Shown here: positions 49,255-60,843 of the stretch, in pieces | How the letters are laid out: each line of letters starts with the position of its first letter | Position numbering within the stretch: the stretch's first letter is position 1 | Assembly: GCF_001180305.1 (NCBI RefSeq) | Contig: NZ_CVSX01000027.1 | Coordinates: 1 to 64,000, forward strand | Source of the DNA: Prochlorococcus marinus | GTDB taxonomy: Bacteria; Cyanobacteriota; Cyanobacteriia; PCC-6307; Cyanobiaceae | Reading direction: 5' to 3' | Length of the DNA: 64,000 nt | The notes under the pieces: model-generated | Databases searched by the model: none | What the model was told of the DNA's origin: nothing | What the model saw: only the letters and a program-made list of their open reading frames with translations | Made by a program: the position numbers and the translations under genes

Positions 49255-50418
49255 TTATTTACCCATTCCAAGTTGCTGAGCTTTTTGATAAACCTTACCC
49301 TCTGTAAGAAGAGATGGTGCAATAACTATTTCAACTTCTTGCATTTCTTTTATGTTTTTAGCACCAAGGGTACTCATCGATGTCCTAATAGCTCCTAATA
49401 AATTATGTGTACCATCATCAAGCAAGGCAGGTCCTTTAATTATCCTTTCTAAGGATCCTGTAGATCCAACTTCAATTCGTGTCCCCCTTGGCAAAATTGG
49501 ACTTGGAGTAGCCATTCCCCAGTGAAATCCTTTACCCGGCGCATTTGAAGATTTTGCTATTGGTGAACCAATCATTACAGCATCTGCACCACATGCTAAA
49601 CATTTACAAATATCTCCGCCCGTCACAATTCCTCCATCGCCAATAATTGGAATATAACGACCACTTTCTTTAAAGTAATCATCTCTTGCCGAACTACAAT
49701 CGGCAATTGCAGTTGCTTGAGGGATGCCTATTCCTAAAACCCCTCGTGAAGTACAAGCCGCTCCAGGTCCAATACCAACCATTAATCCTGCAACTCCAGC
49801 ATTCATGAGAAGTTTAGCAACTTCATAAGTAACACAATTGCCAGCCACAACCGGGACTTTCATAGATTGACAAAGGTCTTTTATATTCAAAGTTTCCTTA
49901 CCTTCCATTCCAACATGCTCAGTTGAAACAACTGTTCCTTGTAGAAAAAATAAATCTATTTTGGAATTATTAAGTGCTTCTTTAAATTTAATAGCTGCTT
50001 GAGGAGTTCCACTTAACGCAGCGATACCTCCTCTTTCTTTGACCTCATTTATTCTCTTAAGAATTAATTCTTCTTTTACGGTTTCACTATATATTTTCTG
50101 CATTAATGGAACGAAATCATTTTTTCCGACTGATGCTATCTGATCTAAAACTTCATCAGGATTTTCATATCGTGTCTGTATTCCTTCCATATTAATAACC
50201 CCTAGTGCTCCTAATTTGGTAAGTTCTACAGCCGTATCAACATTAACAACACTATCCATAGCACTTGCTACGATTGGGACATCTCTCTTTAAATCACCTA
50301 TTGACCAGGAAGGATCAGTCAAATTGTAATCTAATGTTCTTTTCCCTGGCACTAAAGCAATTTCATCAATGCCGTAAGCCCTTCTAACTTTTTTGTTTAA
50401 ACCAAGTTCAATATTCAC
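49255..50418 (-). CDS. guaB: GuaB3-type IMP dehydrogenase, 387 aa
   Basis: TIM-barrel oxidoreductase converting IMP to XMP for GMP synthesis. Visible: VPIVASAMDSVVN near 47-59, VVAGNCVT near 190-197, the catalytic cysteine loop GIGPGAACTSRG near 212-223, IIGDGGIVTGGDI near 259-271, and the C-terminal EVEIVIAPSLLTEGK. It lacks the two CBS domains and is about 100 residues shorter than classical GuaB, which places it in the GuaB3 (guaB-related) family common in cyanobacteria. GTG start. Confidence 0.92.
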   Translation of the reverse strand: MNIELGLNKKVRRAYGIDEIALVPGKRTLDYNLTDPSWSIGDLKRDVPIVASAMDSVVNVDTAVELTKLGALGVINMEGIQTRYENPDEVLDQIASVGKNDFVPLMQKIYSETVKEELILKRINEVKERGGIAALSGTPQAAIKFKEALNNSKIDLFFLQGTVVSTEHVGMEGKETLNIKDLCQSMKVPVVAGNCVTYEVAKLLMNAGVAGLMVGIGPGAACTSRGVLGIGIPQATAIADCSSARDDYFKESGRYIPIIGDGGIVTGGDICKCLACGADAVMIGSPIAKSSNAPGKGFHWGMATPSPILPRGTRIEVGSTGSLERIIKGPALLDDGTHNLLGAIRTSMSTLGAKNIKEMQEVEIVIAPSLLTEGKVYQKAQQLGMGK

Positions 50419-50596
50419 GGGATTTTTAATTATTCAGATTAAATTAACAACTAAAGGGGTAATAAGCCAATATTTATTCAAAAACAAAAGGTTTTTTTAA
50501 AATTTGTGTGTAAATGTGAGTATTTGGGAATTAAATAAATCTTTTTTTTTATTCATTGTGACAATCAGCGATTATTATTAAATAAAGGTTTTTTGT

Positions 50597-53194
50597 ATGT
50601 CTGATATTGTAGATTCCGGGAATTCTGGATTAAACGACGATAACGATCGAATTATTCAAACCGATTTAAGAAATGAGATGTCTCGCTCTTATCTCGAGTA
50701 TGCTATGAGCGTAATAGTTGGTCGTGCACTACCAGATGCAAGGGATGGATTAAAGCCTGTTCATAGAAGAATACTTTATGCAATGTATGAACTTGGTTTA
50801 ACTAGCGGCAGGCCTTATAGAAAATGTGCAAGAGTTGTAGGAGAGGTACTTGGCAAATACCATCCTCATGGTGACACGGCTGTCTATGATGCTTTAGTGA
50901 GGATGGCTCAAGATTTTTCTATGAGAATGCCACTTATAGATGGTCATGGAAACTTTGGTTCTGTGGATAACGACCCCCCCGCAGCAATGAGATATACAGA
51001 ATCTCGTCTACAATCTCTTACCGATGAAAGTTTATTAGAGGATATTGAATCTGAAACTGTGGATTTCGCTGATAACTTTGACGGTTCTCAACAAGAGCCA
51101 ACAGTTTTACCTGCAAGAATCCCTCAACTTCTTTTAAATGGATCATCCGGGATAGCAGTAGGTATGGCAACTAATATCCCACCTCACAACCTAGGAGAAT
51201 TGATCGATGGTCTCAAATCAATAATCAAAGACCCTAATATTGAAAATAAAGAACTTTTTGAAATAATTAAGGGCCCTGATTTTCCTACTGGAGGGCAAAT
51301 ATTAGGAAGAGATGGTATCAGAGAAACTTTCAAAACAGGAAGAGGTTCAATAACTATGAGGGGCGTCGCTAATATTGAGCAAATTAAATCAGCTGGGAGA
51401 TCAGAAAAAGATGCGGTAATTATTACAGAACTTCCTTTTCAAACTAACAAAGCCGCCTTGATAGAGAGAATTGCAGACTTGGTTAATGAAAAAAAATTGG
51501 AAGGAATTTCTGATATTAGAGATGAAAGTGATAGAGATGGCATGAGAATTGTTATCGAGCTAAAAAGAGATGCCTATCCTCAAGTAGTTTTAAATAACTT
51601 ATTTAAGTTAACACCACTTCAAAATAACTTTAGTGCGAATATTTTAGCTTTGGTAAAAGGAGAACCTACAACTCTTTCACTCCGGAAAATGTTAGATGTA
51701 TTTCTAGATTTTAGAGAAGAGACGATAAGGCGAAGAACAGGCTTTCTATTAAAAAAAGCAGAAGAAAGAGACCATATTGTTAAGGGACTTTTATTAGCGC
51801 TAGGTGCTATGGATGAGATTATAAATCTTATAAGATCTGCAAAAGATACAATTTCAGCTCGAGAAAAATTACAAACAGATCACGAATTATCTTCTACACA
51901 GGCAGAAGCAATTTTACAAATGCAGTTAAGAAGATTAACAGCTTTAGAGGCAGATAAAATCAAAGCAGAGCATGATGAATTAACTCAAAAAATCAACCAA
52001 TATCAGCAAATATTAAATAGTAAAGAAAGAATTCTTGAAATTATTTTAGAAGAACTTAATAAAATCGATGAAAGATTTTCCTCTCCAAGAAAAACAGAGA
52101 TACTAGATTTAGGTGGTGGTCTAGATGATATTGATCTTATAGCTAATGACAGATCGGTAGTTTTAATAACCGAAGCGGGTTATTTAAAAAGGATGCCTTT
52201 AAATGAATTTGAACCTACAAGTCGTGGGTCAAGGGGTAAAGCTGGTACGAAGACCCAAGAAGATGACGAAGTAAAATTATTTATAAGTTGCAATGATCAT
52301 GACACTCTTTTGCTTTTCAGCGATAGAGGTGTGGCTTATGCGCTTCCAGCATATAGAGTACCTATGAGTAGCCGAACCGCAAAAGGTACTCCATCTGTTC
52401 AACTTCTACCAATACCAAGAGAAGAAAAAATTACTTCACTAGTAGCAGTTGATTCTTTTGATGACAATTGTTATTTACTAATGCTAACCAAGGCAGGATT
52501 TATAAAAAGGACTTCACTTTCTGCGTTCTCAAAAATCCGCTCAAATGGACTAATAGCAATAAATCTTGAGGATGGAGATGCCCTGACATGGGTCAGATTA
52601 TCAAAAGAAGGTGATAGTGTTTTAATTGGATCAAGAACAGGAATGGCTATTCATTTCAGATTAGATGAAAACGAATTAAGACCACTTGGCAGGACTGCAA
52701 GGGGAGTTAAATCAATGAACTTGAGAGAAGGAGATAATCTTGTATCCATGGACGTTTTAACATCAGATTTGGTTGATCAATTGGCTAAAATTGATGAACT
52801 TCCTAAACAGATTGATGAAAATCTTGAAGTTAACCCTTCAGATGGTCCTTGGGTTTTAATAGCAAGTGGTTTTGGATTAGGAAAGAGAGTCCCAGTAACT
52901 CAGTTTAGATTACAAAAAAGAGCAGGAATGGGTTTAAGAGCAATAAAATTCAGAATTAAAGATGATGTATTGGTTTGTTTAAAAGTCCTTGGAGAAGGAG
53001 AAGAATTACTTTTTGTGACAGAAAAAGGTGTAATAGTAAGAACAAATGCAGATAAAATTTCTCAGCAATCTAGAGCAGCTACTGGAGTGAAATTACAAAG
53101 ACTAGATGAGGGTGATCATTTATCAGAAGTTGTATTGGTTCCTCGTGAACCATTAGAGGAAATAGAACAAAAAAACTCAATTAATGAAAATTAA
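50597..53194 (+). CDS. gyrA: DNA gyrase subunit A
   Basis: Type II topoisomerase cleavage subunit. [31 protein letters not shown] at 31-61, winged-helix [22 protein letters not shown] at 88-109, catalytic Y133 in [10 protein letters not shown], coiled-coil with [16 protein letters not shown] near 440-455, then a C-terminal beta-pinwheel with a GyrA-box-like SRGSRGKAG near 539-547 and repeated blades. 865 aa. Longest gene of the right half with good match throughout. Confidence 0.97.
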   Translation: MSDIVDSGNSGLNDDNDRIIQTDLRNEMSRSYLEYAMSVIVGRALPDARDGLKPVHRRILYAMYELGLTSGRPYRKCARVVGEVLGKYHPHGDTAVYDALVRMAQDFSMRMPLIDGHGNFGSVDNDPPAAMRYTESRLQSLTDESLLEDIESETVDFADNFDGSQQEPTVLPARIPQLLLNGSSGIAVGMATNIPPHNLGELIDGLKSIIKDPNIENKELFEIIKGPDFPTGGQILGRDGIRETFKTGRGSITMRGVANIEQIKSAGRSEKDAVIITELPFQTNKAALIERIADLVNEKKLEGISDIRDESDRDGMRIVIELKRDAYPQVVLNNLFKLTPLQNNFSANILALVKGEPTTLSLRKMLDVFLDFREETIRRRTGFLLKKAEERDHIVKGLLLALGAMDEIINLIRSAKDTISAREKLQTDHELSSTQAEAILQMQLRRLTALEADKIKAEHDELTQKINQYQQILNSKERILEIILEELNKIDERFSSPRKTEILDLGGGLDDIDLIANDRSVVLITEAGYLKRMPLNEFEPTSRGSRGKAGTKTQEDDEVKLFISCNDHDTLLLFSDRGVAYALPAYRVPMSSRTAKGTPSVQLLPIPREEKITSLVAVDSFDDNCYLLMLTKAGFIKRTSLSAFSKIRSNGLIAINLEDGDALTWVRLSKEGDSVLIGSRTGMAIHFRLDENELRPLGRTARGVKSMNLREGDNLVSMDVLTSDLVDQLAKIDELPKQIDENLEVNPSDGPWVLIASGFGLGKRVPVTQFRLQKRAGMGLRAIKFRIKDDVLVCLKVLGEGEELLFVTEKGVIVRTNADKISQQSRAATGVKLQRLDEGDHLSEVVLVPREPLEEIEQKNSINEN

Positions 53195-53217
53195 ATACAA
53201 ATGGTTGATTAGGTAAT

Positions 53218-54429
53218 ATGGAAATTCTTGATATTTTAATTTTAGGCTCTGGACCCGCAGCATTATGTTTGGCCTCTGAGTTAGCCAAACAGGATCTAAA
53301 TATTAAGGGAATATCAACTAGATCGCCTAATGACAAATGGGAAAATACATATGGTATATGGGCATCTGAATTAGAGGAATTAGGATTAGAGTCTTTGTTA
53401 TCTCATAGATGGTGTAAAACAGTAAGCTTTTTTGGGAATGGGGAAAATAAAAAAGGAAATAATCCAACAAAGCACGACTACGATTATGGTTTAATCAATC
53501 AAGAAGCCTTTCAAAATGAACTTTTAAAAAAATGTAAAGGTATTGAATGGTTGAATGAAACAGCAAAAGATATTACAGAAAAAAACAAATTATCTGAAGT
53601 GATTTGTTCCTCAGGTCTAAAAATAATGGCAAGATTAGTTATTGATGCAAGTGGGCATAAAAGTAATTTTGTAAAAAGACCATTTAAAAATGAAATTGCA
53701 CAACAAGCTGCATATGGAATTGTTGGCAAATTCTCTTCCCCACCTGTTAATAAGGAACAGTTTGTATTAATGGACTTTCGTCCCAATCATCTTAACAAGG
53801 AGGAAAAATTATTATCTCCTTCCTTTCTTTATGCAATGGATCTGGGGAATGAAACTTACTTTGTTGAAGAAACATCACTAGCCAGTTATCCCGCATTATC
53901 GCAAGAGAATCTAAAAAAAAGACTTTTTAAAAGACTGAAAAGCAAAGGTGTTGAGGTAAGTGAAATTTTTCATGAAGAGCATTGCCTTTTTCCAATGAAT
54001 TTACCCCTCCCATTAAAAAAACAATTTGTACTTGGCTTTGGAGGGGCAGCAAGTATGGTGCATCCTGCATCAGGCTACATGATCGGATCTTTATTAAGAA
54101 GAGCTCCACTCCTTGCAGAAAAATTAGCAATCTTTTTAAAAGAGCCTGATCTAAGTTCGCTGGAGTTAGCATCAAAAGGTTGGGATATCCTATGGCCTTA
54201 CGAGTTAACACAAAGGCATAAACTTTATCAATATGGTTTAAAAAGATTAATGAGTTTTGACGAAAGTCGATTAAGAAGCTTTTTCTCAAATTTCTTTAAA
54301 TTATCTACCAAAGAATGGGTAGGTTTTCTTACTAATACACTTCCACTTCCAAAACTAATTTACGTAATGAGTAAGATGTTTATAAATTCCCCCCTAAAAG
54401 TAAAACTAGGAATGCTTAAGTTAAATTAG
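53218..54429 (+). CDS. crtL: lycopene cyclase (CrtL type, beta or epsilon)
   Basis: FAD/NAD(P)-dependent ring-closing enzyme of carotenoid synthesis. Dinucleotide-binding ILILGSGPAALCLASELA at 6-23, NTYGIWASELEELGL near 43-57, second motif RLVIDASGHKS near 138-148, FVLMDFR near 182-188, EETSL near 215-219, and GFGGAASMVHPASGYMIG near 274-291. HL Prochlorococcus carry both beta and epsilon cyclases; I lean to epsilon (crtL-e) but sequence alone by eye does not settle it. 23 bp after gyrA. Confidence 0.85.
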   Translation: MEILDILILGSGPAALCLASELAKQDLNIKGISTRSPNDKWENTYGIWASELEELGLESLLSHRWCKTVSFFGNGENKKGNNPTKHDYDYGLINQEAFQNELLKKCKGIEWLNETAKDITEKNKLSEVICSSGLKIMARLVIDASGHKSNFVKRPFKNEIAQQAAYGIVGKFSSPPVNKEQFVLMDFRPNHLNKEEKLLSPSFLYAMDLGNETYFVEETSLASYPALSQENLKKRLFKRLKSKGVEVSEIFHEEHCLFPMNLPLPLKKQFVLGFGGAASMVHPASGYMIGSLLRRAPLLAEKLAIFLKEPDLSSLELASKGWDILWPYELTQRHKLYQYGLKRLMSFDESRLRSFFSNFFKLSTKEWVGFLTNTLPLPKLIYVMSKMFINSPLKVKLGMLKLN

Positions 54430-54433
54430 TGCT

Positions 54434-56017
54434 TTATCTTCGCCAGTCATCAATATTAATATCTGGGAAAATTTTATCTTCTTCCTCAATATCTTCAAGA
54501 AATTTCAAATTAATATTGGCATGATTTTTTATCATTTTAACTAATTGCCAGAATCTGAATAAGTGTCTTTCTATCCTTTCTTTTGCAAGCTCAGTAGTAG
54601 TTCCGGCTCTTAGTATAAAACTCCAATCTGAAGACTCAGAGAGAAGTAATTCTCTTGCCGCTTGCTTGAAAAGTCTTAAAGTAAAATCATCTTTTGAATT
54701 TTTCGAGCATAAATCAACAAAAGTTGAGCCTGCTTTTGTGATTTCCGGAACGATCCATGCATTTGCATCATTAATCCAATAATTATGGTATCCACCTTGC
54801 CCCCAACTTGATGGTGATGGGTCACAAATCTGAAGATTTGGTTTTTGAAGTAAGAATTCTTTTAGATTTGTAAGCTTAATTGAATATTTATTAGAGTTCT
54901 TTAAAATATTTTCAATAAAAAAAGGTCCTTCATACCACCAATGACCAAATAACTCCGCATCAAATGGAGCTACTAATAAGGGCTTAAAGGAGGAGGATAA
55001 AGTTAATTTTTCTAATTGTTTAGATCTAGCTAGTAGATAAGCGTCGGCATGTTCTGAAGCCTTATTCTTGGCTTCATCTTCTAAGTAAAACTCCTTTTCG
55101 CCTAAAGGGACGCCTTCATCTGTAATCTTATGAAACTTTAGACCCAAAGGCCTTTTAGTCAAAATACCTTTCTTTTGAAGCTTAGAGATAGGCAATTCCC
55201 ACCCCAAATCTTTATGAAATTCCCTATAAACTTTGTTGCCCGGGAATCCATCTTTAGCAGACCAAACGGGTAAAGTCGACTCACTATCTCTTCCAAAGAA
55301 TGCCACGCCTTTTTTTGAGCAAATTGGTGCATAGACACCATATCTTGGCCTTGGTGTAGAATTAAGAATCCCATGACCGTCAAGGATTGCATATCTAATT
55401 CCAGAATTAAATAGTATTGCATCTAAATTTTCATAATATGCACATTCAGGTAGCCAAATACCTAAAGGCTTAGTTCCAAGAATATTTTCATGGCTCCTAA
55501 TGGCTGTATTAATTTGTCCTTGTACAGTTTCAGGATTCTCCCTCAGAATTGGCAAATATCCGTGTGTAGCGGCACAAGTAAGAATATCCAGATTTCCAGA
55601 ATTTTTTAAAACTCTAAACTTCTCAATTAAATTTCCAGAACATTTTTTCCAGTATAAGAATTTGTCATTAAGATTTTTAATTAAAAATTCAGAGGCATTT
55701 TTTTCTTCTTGCGGCAGTTCGTTTAAAAAATCATTCCTTGTTTTTATCCAACTTGGGAAAGTTTCTTGAATTTGTTTGTTATCTAGAAGTGCTAATAATG
55801 TTGGAGACAAACTAATAGTAAGTTTTGTATTTGAAGGATTTTCATTTCTGGAAGATTCAATTGATTGCAGTAGTGGTATATAACATTCCAATATCGCCTC
55901 AAATAACCAATCCTCCTCTAAAGAGTTTTTTTCATTTTTTCTGACATAAGGAAGATGGGCATGTAAAACTATTGCTAACTGGCCAAAAACATTTTTTTTT
56001 GGGTATTGCCCATTCAT
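54434..56017 (-). CDS. glycoside hydrolase family 57 protein, probable 1,4-alpha-glucan branching enzyme
   Basis: GH57 with DUF1957-type C-terminus. N-terminal LAIVLHAHLPYVR (H19, H21), catalytic glutamate E191 in GIWLPECAYY, and catalytic aspartate D353 in APFDAELFGHWWYEGP. A C-terminal helical part (SSWGQGGYHNYWIND, TLRLFKQAARELLL) is typical of the branching enzymes of this family. 527 aa. Likely works on glycogen, the storage polymer; convergent with crtL (4 bp between stops). Confidence 0.87.
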   Translation of the reverse strand: MNGQYPKKNVFGQLAIVLHAHLPYVRKNEKNSLEEDWLFEAILECYIPLLQSIESSRNENPSNTKLTISLSPTLLALLDNKQIQETFPSWIKTRNDFLNELPQEEKNASEFLIKNLNDKFLYWKKCSGNLIEKFRVLKNSGNLDILTCAATHGYLPILRENPETVQGQINTAIRSHENILGTKPLGIWLPECAYYENLDAILFNSGIRYAILDGHGILNSTPRPRYGVYAPICSKKGVAFFGRDSESTLPVWSAKDGFPGNKVYREFHKDLGWELPISKLQKKGILTKRPLGLKFHKITDEGVPLGEKEFYLEDEAKNKASEHADAYLLARSKQLEKLTLSSSFKPLLVAPFDAELFGHWWYEGPFFIENILKNSNKYSIKLTNLKEFLLQKPNLQICDPSPSSWGQGGYHNYWINDANAWIVPEITKAGSTFVDLCSKNSKDDFTLRLFKQAARELLLSESSDWSFILRAGTTTELAKERIERHLFRFWQLVKMIKNHANINLKFLEDIEEEDKIFPDINIDDWRR

Positions 56018-56242
56018 ACTTTTTAAAATTTATAGCTGTAATTTTATAAAAAATCAAAATTAACCTTTTATAAAAAGTAAGCTTTAATCTTAAAACAATA
56101 CTTTAATAAGCAAATTATTTTATTTTTTTTTTTAGAATTTTAACCAATATTGTTAAGTAATAAGCCTAAATTAATTTTTATTGAACAAGATCTAGTCAAT
56201 TTTTTTTAATTAGCTTAATATAAGTTTAAATGGTTCCTGCTA

Positions 56243-57883
56243 ATGTCCAAAGATCCTGGAAGAATTTTGATCTTTGATACTACTCTTAGAGATGGAGAGC
56301 AATCTCCTGGTGCCAGTTTAAATCTTGAAGAAAAGCTCGCTATTGCACATCAATTAGCCAGATTAGGAGTAGATGTTATTGAAGCAGGCTTCCCTTTTGC
56401 AAGTCAAGGGGATTTTAAGGCTGTCAATAAAATAGCAAATGCTGTTGGGAAAGAAAATGGTCCTATAATATGCGGTTTATCTAGAGCGTCCAAAGGTGAT
56501 ATTAAAGCTTGTTATGAAGCAGTAAATCCAGCTCCTAAGAAAAGAATACATACTTTTATTGCCACAAGTGATATTCACCTTAAACATAAACTCAAAAAAT
56601 CCAGAAAAGATGTTCTTCACATCGTTCCAGAGATGGTTAATTATGCAAAAACATTGGTGGACGATATAGAGTTTTCTTGTGAAGATGCCTCAAGGAGTGA
56701 TCCAGAGTTTTTATACGAAGTAATTCAATTAGCAATCTCTGCAGGAGCTACAACAATAAATATCCCTGATACTGTTGGATTTACAACTCCTAGCGAGTTT
56801 GGAAAATTAATTAGCGATATAAATAAAAATGTTCCAAATATTGATGAAGCAGTAATATCTGTTCATGGTCATAATGACTTGGGTTTAGCAGTTGCTAATT
56901 TTTTGGAGGCAGTAAAAAGTGGAGCAAGACAACTAGAATGTACGATTAATGGAATTGGTGAAAGAGCTGGGAATGCCTCTTTAGAAGAATTAGTAATGGC
57001 AATGCATGTAAGGAAAAGTTTTTTTAATAGTTTTTTCAAAAGAGATCCAGATTCACCAACCCCTCTTACAGCAATAAGAACAGAAGAGATAACCAAAACT
57101 TCTAGGCTAGTTTCGAATCTTACTGGAATGACTGTTCAACCCAATAAAGCAATTGTGGGAGCTAACGCTTTTGCCCATGAGTCAGGCATACATCAGGATG
57201 GGGTTTTAAAAAATAGACTTACTTACGAAATAATCGATGCAAAAACTGTTGGTTTAAGTGACAACAAAATATCTCTGGGAAAACTTAGTGGAAGAAGTGC
57301 AGTAAGAGCAAGATTAGAAGAAATGGGATATGACTTGAGCAGGGAAGATTTAAATGATGCTTTTGCTCGTTTCAAGGATTTAGCTGATAGGAAAAAAGAA
57401 ATTACTGATAGAGACTTAGAAGCAATTGTTAGTGAACAAGTACAACTCCCTGAAGCTAAATTTCAATTGAGTCTTGTACAAGTAAGTTGCGGCAACGCAT
57501 CTAAACCCACCGCAACCATTACGCTTTTAAATACAGATGATAATACTGAGAATACTGCTGTATCAATAGGTACTGGACCTGTTGATGCAGTATGCGAGGC
57601 TTTAAACAAATTGGCTAAAGTTCCTAATGAATTAATCGAATTTTCTGTTAAGTCCGTAACAGAAGGTATTGATGCTTTGGGCGAAGTTACAATAAGAATA
57701 AGAAAAGAGAATAAGATATATTCTGGTCATTCTGCTGATACGGATGTTGTTGTTGCCGCGGCGAACGCTTATGTAAATGCTTTAAATAGGCTTGTATTTT
57801 CTGAGAAAAAAAATTCAATTCACCCACAATTTGATAATTTAGAAAATTCTGAGAAAACATTTTTATCTAATCCCACAAATTAA
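56243..57883 (+). CDS. leuA: 2-isopropylmalate synthase
   Basis: First enzyme of leucine synthesis (acetyl-CoA plus 2-oxoisovalerate). [19 protein letters not shown] at 8-26 with the metal aspartate, [23 protein letters not shown] near 231-253, [13 protein letters not shown] near 315-327 with metal histidines, and a C-terminal LeuA regulatory domain ([19 protein letters not shown]) for leucine feedback. 546 aa. A long AT-rich spacer of 225 bp precedes it, in which I see no gene. Confidence 0.96.
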   Translation: MSKDPGRILIFDTTLRDGEQSPGASLNLEEKLAIAHQLARLGVDVIEAGFPFASQGDFKAVNKIANAVGKENGPIICGLSRASKGDIKACYEAVNPAPKKRIHTFIATSDIHLKHKLKKSRKDVLHIVPEMVNYAKTLVDDIEFSCEDASRSDPEFLYEVIQLAISAGATTINIPDTVGFTTPSEFGKLISDINKNVPNIDEAVISVHGHNDLGLAVANFLEAVKSGARQLECTINGIGERAGNASLEELVMAMHVRKSFFNSFFKRDPDSPTPLTAIRTEEITKTSRLVSNLTGMTVQPNKAIVGANAFAHESGIHQDGVLKNRLTYEIIDAKTVGLSDNKISLGKLSGRSAVRARLEEMGYDLSREDLNDAFARFKDLADRKKEITDRDLEAIVSEQVQLPEAKFQLSLVQVSCGNASKPTATITLLNTDDNTENTAVSIGTGPVDAVCEALNKLAKVPNELIEFSVKSVTEGIDALGEVTIRIRKENKIYSGHSADTDVVVAAANAYVNALNRLVFSEKKNSIHPQFDNLENSEKTFLSNPTN

Positions 57884-57963
57884 TTTATTTCTTAGGATTA
57901 TTAAGTAGCATTAAAAATAGTCTCGTAATAATGTAGATTGAAAAATAGTTTAAGCAGTAGTTA

Positions 57964-58356
57964 ATGAGAGAAAGGTTGCTAGGATATTGGTTACTTTCTT
58001 GGATTGGGTTAATTAGCAATATAATTGCTCTTCCAATAATCGCATTAATAATAAGTTATGGGCCACCACTAAAAGTTGCGAACATAACTCTTGCCATAAG
58101 TCTTGGCTGGCCTGCTGCGATCGTTGGAATAGTTTCCTCAGCAGCTCTTTTAGCGGAGAGAAAATGGGGAGTAACTTTAACTTTAGTATCTCTATCAATG
58201 GTGATTTCCGGGATGGGTCCTTACTCAGTGGTGAGGCTAATAATGCAACAAGACATTTTTGGGATTGGGGGATTTACTCTTTTAACAACATTGTTGAGTA
58301 TGTTAGCTCTTATATATTGGTGTAATCCAAAACATCGGAGAACTATAAGGTTATAA
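57964..58356 (+). CDS. hypothetical multi-pass membrane protein, 130 aa
   Basis: Four predicted membrane helices (about 7-31, 39-63, 68-86, 99-117) with LGWPAAIVGIVSSAALLAERKWGV in the middle. Looks conserved but not recognised. 80 bp after leuA and convergent with the PgpH-like gene (8 bp). Confidence 0.55.
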   Translation: MRERLLGYWLLSWIGLISNIIALPIIALIISYGPPLKVANITLAISLGWPAAIVGIVSSAALLAERKWGVTLTLVSLSMVISGMGPYSVVRLIMQQDIFGIGGFTLLTTLLSMLALIYWCNPKHRRTIRL

Positions 58357-58364
58357 ATTAAAAA

Positions 58365-59837
58365 TCAAGAAAAGGTATTATTCTTGACTGTTGGATACTG
58401 AATTCTTCTATGTCTAATTCTTTTCCATACATTCAAGAATGCCCTTTTTATTAAGAAAATTTCGCCCTTCGATAAATTACTATCATCTAATTGGCCATCT
58501 TTCTGACGTGAGTAAATAATTTTAGTTATTGTTTCCAAAGCTTCATTATCAGATGCATTAATATTCATAGCTCTTAGAGCTGCTTCACATCCATCAGCAA
58601 GCATTAAAATAGCTGTTTCTTTTGACTGAGGAACAGGGCCATTATATCTAAAATCATTTTCATTAATCTTGATATTTTTTTCTTTAGCCTTATGAAAAAA
58701 ATATCCCATTTTAAGAGTACCTTGATGTTCTGGGATAAAGTTGGCTATTGGTTTAGGTAGTCTATTTTTTCTTGCATACTTTAATCCTTCATCAACATGA
58801 GCCTGTAATACCTCTGCACTTTTAATAGGATCATCTATTTCATCATGAGGATTTTTTGAACCGTCCTGATTTTCAATAAACCAATTAGGGGCATGTAATT
58901 TACCAACATCATGATACAAGGCTCCAGTTTTAATTAGATCAATATCACCACCAATCATTCTTGTTGCTTCCTCTGCCAAACCGCATATAAGCAAGGTATG
59001 TTCAAAAGTTCCAGGAGCTTCAAGAGACAATCTTCTAATTAGAGGTTTCTCTTTATCAGCCAATTCGAGCAATCTAGCTTTAGTTAATAGTCCAAATATA
59101 GATTCAAAGATTGGAATAAATAAAATAGTAAAAAGCATTACTATTCCGAGTAATAAGGAATCTGAAAATATATCGCCGTTAGAAAAAACAAATTCTTGTT
59201 TGTCAAAAAGTGCTATTTTATTTTTACCTATCAATATCCACTGACTTAAAAATGCGCCAATAGGTACAAAAATTGAAAGTTGAAGTAACTGAGCTCTACT
59301 TCTTATTCTTCCTCCGAGCAAAGATACTACTGAAGCGCAAACTAATAGAATAAAAAATAAATTATTATTGATAGCAACTGCAGGATTAGGCCAATTAAAG
59401 CTTGCTATTGTTACCCATGTTAAAGCCGTTATACTTCCCATTCCCTGGGATATTATTAGAGCCGGTGGAATAATTATAGATAATGGACTTATATTTGAAG
59501 CAAATAATAATTTCGAAGACTGTACTGCTAGAAGAAAACTAATTATCAAGATAATCTGTCTTGAAGAAATTGTAGGATTCTCTCTTCTCGAAACTAATAT
59601 CAAAATTCCTGAACTAATAAGTATTTCAGTAAAGGTCAAAAACCAAGAAAAAATATCTGAGATATATAAAGGTGAAATAAGAAGGTATTTATAAGATGAA
59701 ATTATTGAAATAAGTATACATATTAAAAAAATTATGAGCTTATCGATTAATGGAATTTTTGTTGGTTGTTTTTCTGGAACTTGACTTCTCTTCCATAGAT
59801 AAAATATTTTTTTTAATGTAGTTGTTATGTTTTGCAC
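58365..59837 (-). CDS. membrane HD-domain phosphohydrolase of the PgpH (7TMR-HD) family
   Basis: The N-terminal half has about seven membrane helices (30-270). The C-terminal cytosolic HD domain has GTFEHTLLICGLAEEA near 278-293, ALYHDVGKLHAPNWFIENQ near 310-328 (metal HD pair), FIPEHQGTLKMGYFFHKAKE near 364-383 and ILMLADGCEAALRAM near 409-423. PgpH members hydrolyse cyclic di-AMP. At 490 aa it lacks the large extracellular 7TMR-HDED domain. Substrate inferred. Confidence 0.85.
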   Translation of the reverse strand: MQNITTTLKKIFYLWKRSQVPEKQPTKIPLIDKLIIFLICILISIISSYKYLLISPLYISDIFSWFLTFTEILISSGILILVSRRENPTISSRQIILIISFLLAVQSSKLLFASNISPLSIIIPPALIISQGMGSITALTWVTIASFNWPNPAVAINNNLFFILLVCASVVSLLGGRIRSRAQLLQLSIFVPIGAFLSQWILIGKNKIALFDKQEFVFSNGDIFSDSLLLGIVMLFTILFIPIFESIFGLLTKARLLELADKEKPLIRRLSLEAPGTFEHTLLICGLAEEATRMIGGDIDLIKTGALYHDVGKLHAPNWFIENQDGSKNPHDEIDDPIKSAEVLQAHVDEGLKYARKNRLPKPIANFIPEHQGTLKMGYFFHKAKEKNIKINENDFRYNGPVPQSKETAILMLADGCEAALRAMNINASDNEALETITKIIYSRQKDGQLDDSNLSKGEIFLIKRAFLNVWKRIRHRRIQYPTVKNNTFS

Positions 59838-59911
59838 AGAATATAATTAAATCTATTTGTTTAGTTTAAAATTATAAGCATGTTAGGAGTAAAAAGGAGA
59901 CGTTTTTCTAA

Positions 59912-60808
59912 ATGTCATTAAAATTAGACGGTAAACAATTATCTCTTGAAATTGAGGAACGATTAAATGAATATATTTCTACAAATAAAAAATTTGCAAA
60001 AAGAGCTCCTGGTTTAGCTGTTATAAGAATTGGGGAAGACCCCGCAAGTGGTGTCTACGTTAATAACAAGGAAAAAGCATGTTCAAGGGTTGGGATAAAG
60101 AGTTTTATTTTTCATCTGAGAGAGAATGCTGAGCAAAAAGAAGTTGAAGATCTAATAAATAAACTAAACTTAGACAAGAATATTGATGGAATGTTACTAC
60201 AGTTGCCCATCCCAAATAAGTTTGATGAGCAACATCTGATAAGTTATATCAATCCAAGCAAAGATGTAGATGGATTAAATGAGATAAATATTGGCAAATT
60301 AGTGAAAAACGAGATTGCAATGAGATCATGTACACCAGCAGGAATAATTAATTTACTAAGATCCCATAATATTACAATTGAAGGAAAGAAAATTGTTGTT
60401 ATTGGTAGAAGTTTATTAGTTGGGAAACCCCTATCGCTTATGTTGTTAAACCTTAATGGGACGGTTACAATGACTCATTCAAAAACAATAAATTTAAATA
60501 AAGTATGCAAGGAAGCTGACATACTAATTGTTGCTGCAGGGAAACCTAATCTTGTGGATTCTAGTTTTGTAAAAGAGGGTGCAGTGATAATTGATGTTGG
60601 AATACATAGATTAAAAAGTTCGGATAAATATAAAACAAGATTATGTGGCGATGTATTATTAGAAGATGTAATTCCTAAAGTATTTGCTTACACACCTGTA
60701 CCTGGAGGTGTTGGGCCCATGACAGTGACAATGTTACTGGTAAATACTATTTTTAGCTGGCAAAAAAAATTTGGTTTAACATCAACTCTAAATGATCTTT
60801 TGCCATAA
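59912..60808 (+). CDS. folD: bifunctional methylene-THF dehydrogenase / methenyl-THF cyclohydrolase
   Basis: Interconverts one-carbon folates. Substrate motif [23 protein letters not shown] read near 37-59 ([14 protein letters not shown]), [15 protein letters not shown] near 94-108, [14 protein letters not shown] near 117-130, NADP site [17 protein letters not shown] near 163-179, and [15 protein letters not shown] near 267-281. 298 aa. Good AAAGGAG-type ribosome site upstream. First gene of a folD-crtE run. Confidence 0.96.
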   Translation: MSLKLDGKQLSLEIEERLNEYISTNKKFAKRAPGLAVIRIGEDPASGVYVNNKEKACSRVGIKSFIFHLRENAEQKEVEDLINKLNLDKNIDGMLLQLPIPNKFDEQHLISYINPSKDVDGLNEINIGKLVKNEIAMRSCTPAGIINLLRSHNITIEGKKIVVIGRSLLVGKPLSLMLLNLNGTVTMTHSKTINLNKVCKEADILIVAAGKPNLVDSSFVKEGAVIIDVGIHRLKSSDKYKTRLCGDVLLEDVIPKVFAYTPVPGGVGPMTVTMLLVNTIFSWQKKFGLTSTLNDLLP

Positions 60809-60843
60809 ATTTAAGATGAAAAAATTATTTTTAAAGGTATAAA

